A stretch of DNA of 64,000 nucleotides from Maniola hyperantus (taxonomy: Eukaryota > Arthropoda > Insecta > Lepidoptera > Nymphalidae): contig NC_048539.1 of assembly GCF_902806685.2 (NCBI RefSeq), positions 8,506,501-8,570,500 of the forward strand, written 5' to 3'. This document shows positions 34,340 through 44,079 of the stretch, piece by piece. Numbering within the stretch: the first letter of the stretch is position 1; each line of letters starts with the position of its first letter. The notes under the pieces are model-generated. The model had not been told where the DNA came from. It was given only the letters and a program-made list of their open reading frames with translations, and did not search any database. The translations under genes and the position numbers were made by a program.

Positions 34340-34560
34340 AATGTGGATGGATGGACAAACGTAGCATCCACTTAGGGAGACATATCATTTATCCTGAGGA
34401 TGTTACTTCAATTCCATTCAAGAAGGTGCTGCTGTATCTGGCGGCCACAGGATTTGACAAGGAAGTGTGAAGTGGAGGCAAACACAATAGGTCGGAGACG
34501 GTCGCAGTGATTCAGGGATAGCAAGCACCTGTATAGCCCCAAAGAAGATGGAAAGCCAGA
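34340..34560 (-). repeat. Dispersed repeat F, inverted copy
   Basis: 'caaacgtagcatccact', 'gctgctgtatctggcggcca', 'aggaagtgtgaagtggaggc' and 'gggatagcaagcacctgtat' match 20150-20340 in reverse complement. It sits just upstream of the LSM10 start codon. Confidence 0.7.
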
Positions 34561-34577
34561 CAGACAGTCTTAAATGG

Positions 34578-34740
34578 CGAAACTATAAGGGTTCCTTGTT
34601 TACTATGGAACCCGAAAAAAGGTTATATTATTATAAGTACTGTACTGAAATAATTTATTGTTATTTATTTAATCAAATTTAATTAAATAGCATGGCGGCC
34701 ATGCACCCTTCGAGTATGGAACCTTAATAATTAATTCCTA
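34578..34740 (-). repeat. Degenerate 'gggttccgtacc'-type repeat between LSM10 and COA1
   Basis: 'aagggttccttgtttactat' at the left and 'ttcgagtatggaacct' at the right. Orientation is uncertain. Confidence 0.45.
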
Positions 34741-35014
34741 ATCATTGGTGATACATATTATTTTGCAGAAACAAACCAAACTCCTCAAACCTTAGCTGAT
34801 CTATGCAGAGCAAGACCAAATCAAGTAGGTTAGGTTAGCTGCTTTTGCCACTTTTAACAATGAACATGTTTAGTCTTTAATACTACTACTAAATTACTAA
34901 TACTAATAAATTGCTATGGAATATGATGAATTGACATGCTAAAAATAAGTAATATTGAGCAAAAAATGGATAGTAAATCTATCTTTAGGTACTGTGGAAA
35001 ATCTTTATAAAAAT

Positions 35015-35407
35015 TTAACTTTGTTTAACGATCACCAATCTTTCATCCGGTTTTGATTTTAATTCCAACTCGGCTCTAATTATTGACCATTTACTGTCTG
35101 TACTTTCTGCCCAGAAATAATAAATTCCACTTTCTTTCTGCCCACTTACAGGGACACGAAATCGGGCTGTTTTTCCATCAGAAAAGTTATTCTCACTATC
35201 GCTCAATTTAAACCTTCTGTCTTTAATCGGTTCTCCAAGATAGTGAACTGCACCAGGATGGGTCCGAAGTTTTTTCAAAGCATCCTTATAATAATCACAG
35301 CTCCTTACGCTATCTACAAGCTTGTTTTGTAAATAGAATCCAGTAGAGGCAACCACCATCCCACCCCATGCTGCTATTTGAACAAGTCTTCGAGTTGATA
35401 TCGTCAT
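35015..35407 (-). CDS. COA1-like cytochrome c oxidase assembly factor
   Basis: Single exon, 130 aa, ATG at 35407. It has a short basic N-terminus (MTISTRRL) and one hydrophobic segment at about residues 9-24 (QIAAWGGMVVASTGFY). A soluble domain follows, with HPGAVHYLGEPIKDRRFKL, a RFRVPVSGQKESGIYYFWAES core and a final strand IIRAELELK. The arrangement of one N-terminal membrane anchor, HP-A---LG-PI and -VPVSG-K--G--Y is that of COA1/DUF1783 proteins of the mitochondrial inner membrane. These help assemble complex IV and, in animals, other respiratory complexes. The assignment is by motif recall, so I leave the symbol open. The ATG is only 112 bp from the target site of a 16 kb LINE array, so its ancestral promoter may have been displaced. 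Confidence 0.82.
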   Translation of the reverse strand: MTISTRRLVQIAAWGGMVVASTGFYLQNKLVDSVRSCDYYKDALKKLRTHPGAVHYLGEPIKDRRFKLSDSENNFSDGKTARFRVPVSGQKESGIYYFWAESTDSKWSIIRAELELKSKPDERLVIVKQS

Positions 35408-35518
35408 AATGTATAAAAGTACGAGGAACTTACTTTAAATTAATGTTAATTTGTTTAACAAGGCAAATGGAAATGAGTCCAAACTATGGTCCAAATTCAA
35501 AACAATTCAACTTTGGTT

Positions 35519-35529
35519 TGGTGCATTTG
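35519..35529. repeat. 11 bp target site, copy 1 of 3
   Basis: TGGTGCATTTG, directly before the poly-T (3' poly-A) end of LINE B1. The same 11-mer is at 46664-46674 and 51822-51832. Confidence 0.9.
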
Positions 35530-35562
<33 letters not shown>

Positions 35563-35691
35563 TTTTACGGCCCTGGATAACACTCCTTTAAGGCCTTTCA
35601 AAAATTTACAAATTCTAAAATACAAAATTGCTTATAACTAAATATTATTCTAAAAATACAAAATTGCTTATAACTAATTAGTCTAACGTTT

Positions 35692-36457
35692 TTACACTTT
35701 ATTTATAGTATTACTTATATAATTAAAAATAGACTTAAAATATGACGTTTTACACAACAAGTCCTTTACATGGCGGGGAAAATCAATTTTTTGTTTTTGT
35801 TCCATATTTATAGTGTTTAGATCACTGGCTAATATAAGTCTTTGTATGCCAAAAGCTGGACATTTGAGTATCATATGATTAACATCAGCCTCCTCATATT
35901 CACAATAGTTACATTTTTTACTGTTTAGTATTTTTATTTTATTCAGGTGTGTTGGCACCAGACAGTGACCAAATCTCAGTCTATTCATTAATGATGTAAA
36001 TTTTCTAGATTCACACTTTGTTTTGAAATACCATGGTTGTATTGGTATTTCCTTTTGAATTTCCGCATACCATTTTCCTTTATTTTTATTAGTCACATCC
36101 CACACTTCACTCCACAATTTCTTTTGTCTTATTTTAATTGTATTGCATAAATCCGTAAATGGCACTTTGATGCTACTTGAACAGTCTTCATAAAAATTAC
36201 TTCTTCTTGTAGCAGAATCAACCACTTCATTTCCTGTTATGCCTCTGTGGGAGGGTACCCAAACAAATTCTATATTAATTCCCCTTTGTTTTAAATTAAG
36301 TAGTACATTTTTAATTTGGAAAATAATATAAACTAATTTATAATTATTAAAATTAAAATTATTTATAGCTAAAAGAACACTTTTCGAGTCTGTTATTAAA
36401 ACATAGTTATTCATTTTAAACATTAATTCTTCTTTGATATATTCCAATGCCTTGAAC
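35692..36457 (-). pseudogene. LINE B1 ORF2, 3' part (RNase H and C-terminal knuckle)
   Basis: Continues from the LINE C insertion point with the remaining RNase H motifs (ITDSKSV, WVPSHRGITGNEVVDSATR) and the C-terminal CNYCEYEEADVNHMILKC knuckle, to a TAA at 35692. It differs from B2 by a few residues only (for example FNFNNY versus FNLSNY). Confidence 0.9.
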
Positions 36458-36468
36458 AGGGCAACGCA
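36458..36468. repeat. LINE C target-site duplication, left copy
   Basis: AGGGCAACGCA, repeated at 42339-42349. In the uninterrupted sibling B2 the same site reads once (agggcaacgcattcagcag). The first A could belong to the C tail, so the TSD is 10 or 11 bp. Confidence 0.93.
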
Positions 36469-36824
36469 ACCCGGCGTGGCAGAACTAGTTAATGATCTGT
36501 GTGTCAGCCGTCATCAGGCGGCCCACGTTTCCATTCGCTAGTTAGGCTAAACGAGGCATCCTTCATGCAACCGGGCGGGTCGGCGGGGTTGCGGATTGCC
36601 GGTGTCCCCAGGACCCTGGACAAGAAGGAACTGCTAAGGTACCACTCCAAACACCTGAGCAGAGCCAAGAAACCCCTTCCCGTGTTCCAAATCACCCCGT
36701 TCCGATCCAAATAACCCTCCTTTTCAAAATCCCTTACAAACTACCCTAAAATCCCGCACACTTCACAATCACTTACACACAGAGACACACACAAACACTA
36801 CACAAGTAACACATCAAACCAAAA

Positions 36825-38639
36825 ATGGCGGATCACAACAAACGTATCGGTCTCCTGGTGGGTAGCGGTTTAACGCCCAAATCCCACCCTGGCACCCAGG
36901 CGTCATCTACGGACGGCGCCCAGGGCCCAGGCTGCCCCATCGTATCAGGAGGGGGCAAAGACCCGCACATTATCGATATGATGACGATAAAAACGACCTC
37001 TGCATCTAACATGGACCTGTCCTCCCTAGCCGCAGCGATCCCTGCGCCTGCTAGCGCAAGCGCATGGACGCTCGTGGCTCCCAAACAGAAAAAGAAAAAG
37101 AAGGGAAAAAGGACAGACAGACGGACAACAACACAAACGGACACCCAAGCTGACGCACAGATGGACAGACCGACCGCAGACCGAAAAGGCGGGAAGCGCA
37201 AAGAACCCGACTGCCCAACCGCGGATGCTGGCGACTCGGCCGGGGGAAGTAAGGGAGGAAACGAAGGACGGCCTTCACTAAGTGGAGTACGGCCTCTCGC
37301 GGACACCCGCGCAACCCCCGGCTGTTCCACCGGCGGACATGCGAGCGGGCAGGAATCGGCCTCTGACCGCAACCCACATGCCTCGGGAGAGTCGAGCACC
37401 ACCACCGGAAGGGCTGGGCAAACCGTGGTCATGGACAGGGGGAACGATGGTGGTCACACCGACCCCAAAGGGAACCCAATCCGGACGCGGGGCGCAACGG
37501 GCCCTGACGGTTCCAACACCGCTCGACCCCCAACGACAACAACAACAACAACAACAACCAAACCAGACAGTGACAACTTACAAAAAGTCCCCAACCCACC
37601 TAATAAGCGGGCTCACCCCCGCTCTAGGAAGCGGAATAGGGGAATGACACAACCAGACACACAGAACAACCCCGGACCGTCGTCAAGTCAACCTAACAAC
37701 AAAAGAAATAGACCTGACGACTCGATCTCACCCAGGGGGGAATATAAACGACCACGAACGGACCACAGACCACACCGAGACGCAAAGGACCACTACGCGA
37801 AAGCCGTCCAATCGCACTTGAGTGTGGCTGTGACAACTACCCCAAGGACTGACTTAACTCAAGCTGAGGCGAACACCATACAGGGTCTGATACAGAAGGC
37901 GATTTTCGCGGCCTGTATCGAACCCTTGGCGCCAGGCCAAACCCGATACGCCCCGGCGTTTGAAGGTAAAGCCTTCCTCAGCGAGGGTGTCCTAAAAATG
38001 TGGTGCCACGACGACCAAGCACTTAGCTGGCTCAAGAACGTGGTACCAAATTTAACATCACCAAAGAGCGGAACAAAACTCACTGTGATACAACAGACCG
38101 AAATACCAATTAGGGTAAGGTCGGGGCTATATGTCCCGGACTACGACGGGGAGATAGGCCAACTACATCAAGTCCTATCTCATCAAAACCCGTGGTATAA
38201 GGTGTCACAGTGGGTCTTGTTCAGCTACTCGCGAACAACCAGCAGCCCTCCTGGTGTGTTCCTGATACTAGGAATTCCCAACGAGGAGCTGCCAACGATT
38301 CTGGAGCGCGGCAGGAAGGTCGCCTACTCCACGGGCACTATCTATATCAGGTTCTTCACGGATGAAGGACTAAGTGATGTACCGCCCGGGCATAACTTAG
38401 AGCCTGAAAACCGAGAGGAGCCTGATGTGGGTGGTGACATGGATGTGGATGAACCAACCAGTCAGCTCTGTGCAACACCTGAGCCCTCCGTAAGCACAGT
38501 CCTCGGCAACATCGAGGAAATGCTAGCGGACTCCCGGACTAACCTCATACAACCCCGGGAGAGAAAGGCGACACAAAACGCTTCAGAAGAAACTGCCCCT
38601 GCCGAACAACCCCCGGCACAGAGGGCGACAGAAAAATAA
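36825..38639 (+). CDS. LINE C ORF1, 604 aa, DUF4780-like
   Basis: The N-terminal 300 residues are low-complexity and highly charged, with a basic stretch KQKKKKKGKRTDRRTTTQTD, a Thr run near residue 240 and a likely nuclear localisation signal KRAHPRSRKRNRG. The C-terminal globular part (about residues 345-525: FEGKAFLSEGVLKMWCHDDQ, GLYVPDYDGEIGQLHQVLSH, GVFLILGIPNEELPTILERG) resembles the DUF4780 domain found in insect LINE ORF1 proteins. No CCHC knuckles are present, unlike LINEs A and B. It ends RATEK-stop, overlapping the ORF2 frame. Confidence 0.88.
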   Translation: MADHNKRIGLLVGSGLTPKSHPGTQASSTDGAQGPGCPIVSGGGKDPHIIDMMTIKTTSASNMDLSSLAAAIPAPASASAWTLVAPKQKKKKKGKRTDRRTTTQTDTQADAQMDRPTADRKGGKRKEPDCPTADAGDSAGGSKGGNEGRPSLSGVRPLADTRATPGCSTGGHASGQESASDRNPHASGESSTTTGRAGQTVVMDRGNDGGHTDPKGNPIRTRGATGPDGSNTARPPTTTTTTTTTKPDSDNLQKVPNPPNKRAHPRSRKRNRGMTQPDTQNNPGPSSSQPNNKRNRPDDSISPRGEYKRPRTDHRPHRDAKDHYAKAVQSHLSVAVTTTPRTDLTQAEANTIQGLIQKAIFAACIEPLAPGQTRYAPAFEGKAFLSEGVLKMWCHDDQALSWLKNVVPNLTSPKSGTKLTVIQQTEIPIRVRSGLYVPDYDGEIGQLHQVLSHQNPWYKVSQWVLFSYSRTTSSPPGVFLILGIPNEELPTILERGRKVAYSTGTIYIRFFTDEGLSDVPPGHNLEPENREEPDVGGDMDVDEPTSQLCATPEPSVSTVLGNIEEMLADSRTNLIQPRERKATQNASEETAPAEQPPAQRATEK

Positions 38640-41600
38640 AGATCATTCAAACCAACCTCCAGCACAAACACCTCGCCACGGCCACGTTACGTAGGCAGCT
38701 GGAGGTTGAAGACGAGACCATCGCCCTGATCCAGGAGCCGTGGGTCAGGGGAAAAACCATATGTGGTTTCGGAAGCTGTCATGGTAAGATCTTTTCACAC
38801 AGCAATGATGAACCACCAAGAACATGCATCTACATTCCACGCTGTATTACAGCGTTACTACTAACACAATACTGTTCCAGAGATCTGACAGCAGTTAAAA
38901 TAAATAATGGAATACAACAAGGCATGGGGCGACTGCCAAAACCAGTGGTCCTAGCATCAATATACATGCCCATTGAGGACGCAATACCAACAAAAGAATT
39001 GGTGGAGCTTGTAACACACTGTGAAGATAACGACATAGATTTAATCATCTCTGTCGACAGCAACGCACATCACAACCTTTGGGGATGCACAGCCAACAAC
39101 AAACGTGGTGAGAGTTTAATAAATTTCCTACTAACCACTAACCTAACAATTATTAATATGGGTACCGAACCGACTTTTGTGACGAGTAGGTACCAAACCA
39201 TAATAGATCTAACCCTAGCGTCAACCAGAGCCGCAGACCACGTAAAGAACTGGCGAGTCAGTGATGAGCCCTCTCTCTCTGACCACAGGCGGATATGCTA
39301 TGAGCTAGATCTCATGATAACTCAACATGTACCAAAAAGAAATCCAAGGAAAACCAACATACTAAAATACAAAAACCTGCTGACACAACAAATAGGTGTA
39401 AGTAAACCAAAAAACATCAATGATATCGATAACATCGAAGGAAACGTAAATAAACTAACAAAATATATTAGAACAAGCTATGAACAAGCTTGTCCCCTAA
39501 AGAAAAACAACATAAAACAACCATCGAAAAACAGCTGGTGGGGTCCTGATTTGGAAAGAATGAGGAAAAAACTTAGACATCTTTTCAACAGAGCCAAAAA
39601 CACCAAACAAGAACAAGATTGGGACAACTATAAGGAGGCCCAATACCAATACAATAAACGCGTCAGGGAAAAGGAAAAAAACTCCTGGCAAAAGTTCTGC
39701 ACAAGCATAGAATCAAACGATACTGCTGCTCGCATACGCAAGATTCTAGCAAACGATAACACCCGCACACTCGGCTCGCTGAGGAAAGCTGACGGAACAT
39801 ACACCAAGAACGACAAAGAGATAAGCGAAACGCTCATAGAAACACACTTCCCTGGCTGTAGAATAGTAGATTCAACAGACTGGGTGAACACCCTTGGTCA
39901 CCATCCAATAGAAGAGGATTGGGACCTTGCCAACAACATAGTCACGCGAGATAGAATCAGCTGGGCTATAGACACCTTTCACCCTTTCAAAACAGGAGGG
40001 ACCGATACCATTTTCCCAGCACTTCTACAATGGGGAAAACTTCAACTGATGCCCTGGCTGGAAATAATATACAGGGCCTGCATAGCATACAAATACATCC
40101 CAATGGCCTGGAGAGAAGTGAAGGTGGTCTTCCTACCAAAACCTGGTAGGAGTGACTACACATTGCCAAAGTCCTTCAGACCAATCAGCCTTACATCATT
40201 TCTATTAAAGACGCTTGAAAGACTGGTCGACCGGTCTCTCAGGGACAGAACTTTAAAGCATATACCACTACATCCCAACCAACATGCTTACAGTACGGGT
40301 AAATCAACAGAAACCGCATTGCACTCTGTTGTGTCCAAAATCGAGCATGACTTAGAAAACAAACTATCGACATTAGGCATTTTCATAGATATTGAGGGAG
40401 CCTTTGACAAAACAACTTTTGATAGCATTGACAAAGCCTTGGCACGATACAAGGCGCCAAAAACTATACGCAGCTGGATAAGAGTAATGCTAGAACAGAG
40501 AATTATACAACTAGACATCAACGGAGTCACAAAAGGTATAGTAGCGAGAGGCTGCCCTCAAGGAGGTGTTTTATCACCAATCCTGTGGAACCTGGTAGTT
40601 GACGACCTGATAACTAAACTAAACAAAAGTGGGTTCTATACCATTGGTTACGCGGATGACCTCACCATCCTAATCAGTGGTAAATTAGAAAACACACTAT
40701 ATGAAGTTATGCAACGAGCCTTGCGCTTAATCGAAAGATGGTGCGATGGAAATGAACTTACAGTAAATCCAAAGAAAACAGAGATGATTCTGTTTACCAA
40801 CAAAAGAAAAATTGAGCTAACAAAACCACCAACCTTGTTCAACACAAGCCTTGAACTGTCCACTGAAGTAAAGTACCTCGGTGTGACGCTGGACAGTAAG
40901 CTCAGCTGGAAAAGGCATACAGAAGATAAAATTAAAAAATCACTTACAATACTAAATCAATGCAAACGCATGCTGGGGAAAAAATGGGGACTAAAACCAA
41001 AGATAATGAAATGGTTATACCTAGCGGTTGTAAGATGTTCACTAACCTATGCTGCACTTGTATGGTGGCCAAGAACTCTCCTTACAACCGCCCAGCAAGA
41101 ACTACAGAAATTCCAACGGCAAGCATGCCTCGCCATTACCGGCTGCATGAGTACTACACCAACAGCAGCACTCGAAATTATACTGGGGATTCCGCCCCTA
41201 TACCTACACATTAAAGAAGAAGCAACACTCGCAGCCTTGAGACTGAAAACCTCGGGTCATTGGAAAGAACACAACACAATGCATACTAAAATTCTTTTGC
41301 AAAGCATAAACAAAGAGCCACGTCTGGAGTGGAAATGCGACAGAACCAAAAAACAACACATACTAGACAAAAACTACAAGATAAACACAGGAAAGAATAT
41401 GAATCCGAGGTCAACACGAGACGCAATAGAAGTGTACACCGACGGATCCAAAACCAAGACTGGCACAGGTGCAGGAGCCTATTGCCAAGAACTGAACATG
41501 AGGATAAGTCACGCACTCGGTAAGGAAAACTCTGTCTTCCAAGCAGAGTGTGTGGGCATTATGACCGCGGCTATATCCATGACCAATCGACAGGTAACAA

Positions 41601-42253
41601 ACTTTAAGATTAACATTAACTCTGATAGCCAAACTGCTCTTAAAGCCTTGGCTAGATTCTCGACGACCTCCCAACTTATACAAGACTGCCACAAGGCTCT
41701 GCAAACTCTCGCCATGTCAAACGACATCACCCTAAGGTGGGTCAAAGGACATGATGGAGACCAGGGAAACGAGGCAGCAGACGCACTAGCACGAAAGGCT
41801 ACGACACTGAAGGTGACAGGGCCAGAACCAATCGTACCCATACCCTTCAGTGAGTATAAAACCTGGTTGCATGAACTAACACTAAAAGAACATTCTAAAC
41901 TATGGGCTAACACAACAGACTGCAGGCAAGCCAAAGAGGCTTTGCCTAACATAGACAAACGTCAAACTAACAAACTACTCCGCCTGGACAGAGGTAAACT
42001 TAGGAAGGTGGTGGGACTCATAACAGGGCATAGCCCACTAAACAAACACCTTTTCGTTATAGGTGTCACCGACAGTCCTCTGTGCAGGGTCTGCATGGAG
42101 GTCGATGAAACACCGACGCACGTGCTCCTGGAGTGCACGGGCGTGGCAGAGCAACGCGAACGCCATTTAGGTTCCCCGACCTCACTCCAAGAAGCCCTCG
42201 GCAACCTGGGCGGTCTACTTGGCTTCTGGAGTGAGCTTGGATGGCTGGAGTGA
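38639..42253 (+). CDS. LINE C ORF2: endonuclease, reverse transcriptase, RNase H
   Basis: The frame is open from 38543. The first endonuclease strand (KIIQTNLQHKHLATATLRRQ) begins at 38639, at the ORF1 stop, in the -1 frame. The first ATG is only at 38924 and would remove that strand, so I start the feature at 38639. Endonuclease: ALIQEPW, SVDSNAHHNLWG and SLSDHRRICY. RT: FIDIEGAFDKTT, CPQGGVLSPILWNLV and the catalytic GYADD (about 40650). RNase H: VYTDGSKTKTG, VFQAECVGIM, INSDSQTAL and KGHDGDQGNEAADALA. A C-terminal knuckle CRVCMEVDETPTHVLLEC follows. No internal stops. Its gene order and domains match a mobile-competent LINE. Confidence 0.92.
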   Translation, partial: KIIQTNLQHKHLATATLRRQLEVEDETIALIQEPWVRGKTICGFGSCHGKIFSHSNDEPPRTCIYIPRCITALLLTQYCSRDLTAVKINNGIQQGMGRLPKPVVLASIYMPIEDAIPTKELVELVTHCEDNDIDLIISVDSNAHHNLWGCTANNKRGESLINFLLTTNLTIINMGTEPTFVTSRYQTIIDLTLASTRAADHVKNWRVSDEPSLSDHRRICYELDLMITQHVPKRNPRKTNILKYKNLLTQQIGVSKPKNINDIDNIEGNVNKLTKYIRTSYEQACPLKKNNIKQPSKNSWWGPDLERMRKKLRHLFNRAKNTKQEQDWDNYKEAQYQYNKRVREKEKNSWQKFCTSIESNDTAARIRKILANDNTRTLGSLRKADGTYTKNDKEISETLIETHFPGCRIVDSTDWVNTLGHHPIEEDWDLANNIVTRDRISWAIDTFHPFKTGGTDTIFPALLQWGKLQLMPWLEIIYRACIAYKYIPMAWREVKVVFLPKPGRSDYTLPKSFRPISLTSFLLKTLERLVDRSLRDRTLKHIPLHPNQHAYSTGKSTETALHSVVSKIEHDLENKLSTLGIFIDIEGAFDKTTFDSIDKALARYKAPKTIRSWIRVMLEQRIIQLDINGVTKGIVARGCPQGGVLSPILWNLVVDDLITKLNKSGFYTIGYADDLTILISGKLENTLYEVMQRALRLIERWCDGNELTVNPKKTEMILFTNKRKIELTKPPTLFNTSLELSTEVKYLGVTLDSKLSWKRHTEDKIKKSLTILNQCKRMLGKKWGLKPKIMKWLYLAVVRCSLTYAALVWWPRTLLTTAQQELQKFQRQACLAITGCMSTTPTAALEIILGIPPLYLHIKEEATLAALRLKTSGHWKEHNTMHTKILLQSINKEPRLEWKCDRTKKQHILDKNYKINTGKNMNPRSTRDAIEVYTDGSKTKTGTGAGAYCQELNMRISHALGKENSVFQAECVGIMTAAISMTNRQVTNFKININSDSQTALKALARFSTTSQLIQDCHKALQTLAMSNDITLRWVKGHDGDQGNEAADALARKATTLKVTGPEPIVPIPFSEYKTWLHELTLKEHSKLWANTTDCRQAKEALPNIDKRQTNKLLRLDRGKLRKVVGLITGHSPLNKHLFVIGVTDSPLCRVCMEVDETPTHVLLECTGVAEQRERHLGSPTSLQEALGNLGGLLGFWSELGWLE

Positions 42254-42338
42254 AGACTTCGGCGGGGAGGGGTGATGCACGCACAACAGACGGAAACGTT
42301 TAAGTGCGGAAACCAGCCCAGAATGAAGAAAGAAGAAA

Positions 42339-42349
42339 AGGGCAACGCA
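42339..42349. repeat. LINE C target-site duplication, right copy
   Basis: AGGGCAACGCA; after it B1 resumes with ttcagcagtaaacacactg. Confidence 0.93.
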
Positions 42350-44012
42350 TTCAGCAGTAAACACACTGCAGTCAGAGTTTAATTTATATGATCTACATTT
42401 TTTTAACTGTGAATCATAAAAAGCAGAACTTACAAAGTTCTCATTTTTAGAACCATCCGAATATATCCTATAATGATTTTTACAATTTTCTTCAATGAAC
42501 AATAGGAAGTCTAAATTGGATTTAATATCAGTGATGTGTATTCTATTTTCGAGGTTTATTACATCATAGTGGCAATCATACATAGGCCAAACGTCATTCA
42601 CATTTATCTTACTAGCAATACTATGCATATAAGTCATAATCATTGACATAGTAGGTCCTTTACCGGAAAGAAGTGCTTCCGCTGTAGGTTGTAGAGTTTC
42701 AATTGATGCTTCAGTAACTTTTAATAAATCCTGTGGAAGTAATAATTTGTTTACCAAGTTAGAGTTAGCGAATAGTTGCTTCAAACAAAACTTTTCAGCC
42801 AAATAAACACGTCTCACCGGCAAAGGAGGGATACATGTTTCTACTTCCATTGAATTAATAGGTGTAGACCGCATTGCTCCACTTATTATTCTCAAACCTA
42901 TATTTTGAATGACATCCAATTTTTTCAACAACGATGGATTAGTTTGCATATACGCAAGACAACTATAATCAAAATGACTTCTAACCATACTATTGTACAA
43001 CAAAGTCAAAACTTTGGGATCTGAACCCCAAAATGTACCAGCTAAACATCTAATAAGATTAATGCTTTTTAATGCATTTTTACAAATGTAGTTAATGTGA
43101 GCATCGAATTTTAGTTTTGTATCAAAAATTACTCCTAAGAACTTCTTATTTCTTACAATTGGAACATCTAAGTTATTATATTTAATGTTTACATCTACTG
43201 GTCCACCAAATACCATGCATGAACTTTTAGAGGTATTAATACTTAATTTTAAAGTGTTTTGGTAATAATTTTGCACCTGAGTCAATGCTGAATTAACATT
43301 ATTTACAGCTATTTCTACATTTTTATTTACACTATATAATAACAAGTCATCTGCAAATTGTAAAATTTTTACATCCTTTGTTGTTACATATTTCTCAATT
43401 TGAGAGGTATATAAATTGTATAAAATTGGAGATAATGATGCACCTTGCATAAGGCCTTTACTTGTTGAGTTAGGTCCATGAAGTATATTATTATACTTAA
43501 CATAAAACTTTCTGTTATTTAAAAAATTTGATAGCCATTTTAACATTTTTCCAGGAATGCCAATTTCATGAAGAGAAGTAATAATCTGGTTTAAATCAAC
43601 ATTGTCATAAGCACCTTCTATATCCAAAAATACACATACTGCAGCATCTTTTGATAACTTACAGCTTCTTAAATCCGATACAAATGATGTCAAACTCTCA
43701 TTAGCACTTCTTCCTTTTCGGAAACCGTATTGGAATGTTGGTAATAATTTATTTTTTTCTGTAAAATAATCTAATCTCAGTTTCAGCATTTGTTCAAATA
43801 ATTTTCCTATGCATGATGTTAGTGATATTGGTCTGTATGAATTACAATCAGATGAAGATTTATCAGGTTTTAAAATCGGTACTATACATTGGATCTTCCA
43901 ACTCTCTGGAACACATTGATTTGATTATCCCATAGCCTATTAAATATATCAAGTAAAGCTAATTGACCTAATTTATGCAATTTTTTAATCATTATATATG
44001 GAATGTTATCTA

Positions 44013-44079
44013 TACGCACCGGCGACCATAGCCGCGGCGGCCTGGCCGCGTCTATGGTCGCCAGTGCGTAGGAGGCCTT
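44013..44079. mobile_element. 67 bp palindromic insertion in LINE B1 ORF2
   Basis: Absent at the matching place in B2 (about 49266). Its core tacgcaccggcgaccatagc ... gctatggtcgccggtgcgta-type arms form a 58 bp near-perfect palindrome (two mismatches in about 27 bp), followed by ggaggcctt. It is very GC-rich in AT-rich surroundings. It places a TAA at the junction and shifts frame by one. Confidence 0.85.

Larger units (their letters stand above)
36469..42338 (+). mobile_element. LINE C: full-length R1/LOA-type retrotransposon nested in LINE B1
   Basis: 5.87 kb, bounded by an exact target duplication. It starts acccggcgtggcagaact, has a 5' UTR of about 356 bp, two long uninterrupted ORFs, a short 3' UTR and an A/G-rich 3' end (gaatgaagaaagaagaaa) without long poly-A. 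It is inserted in opposite orientation to B1, inside the RNase H coding region. Both frames look intact, so this is a recent insertion. Base composition (C/A-rich coding strand) differs clearly from B1 and B2. Confidence 0.93.

Noticed and set aside
36499..36714. 71-codon frame in the LINE C 5' UTR (and its antisense)
   Set aside because: Both strands are open over the same stretch, which reflects base composition; ORF1 starts at 36825 with the expected product.
36833..37432. 199-codon minus-strand frame opposite LINE C ORF1
   Set aside because: Shadow of the low-complexity ORF1 N-terminus; no independent evidence.
41509..42366. Minus-strand frames of 134-149 codons opposite LINE C ORF2
   Set aside because: Antisense shadows of the RNase H domain coding sequence.
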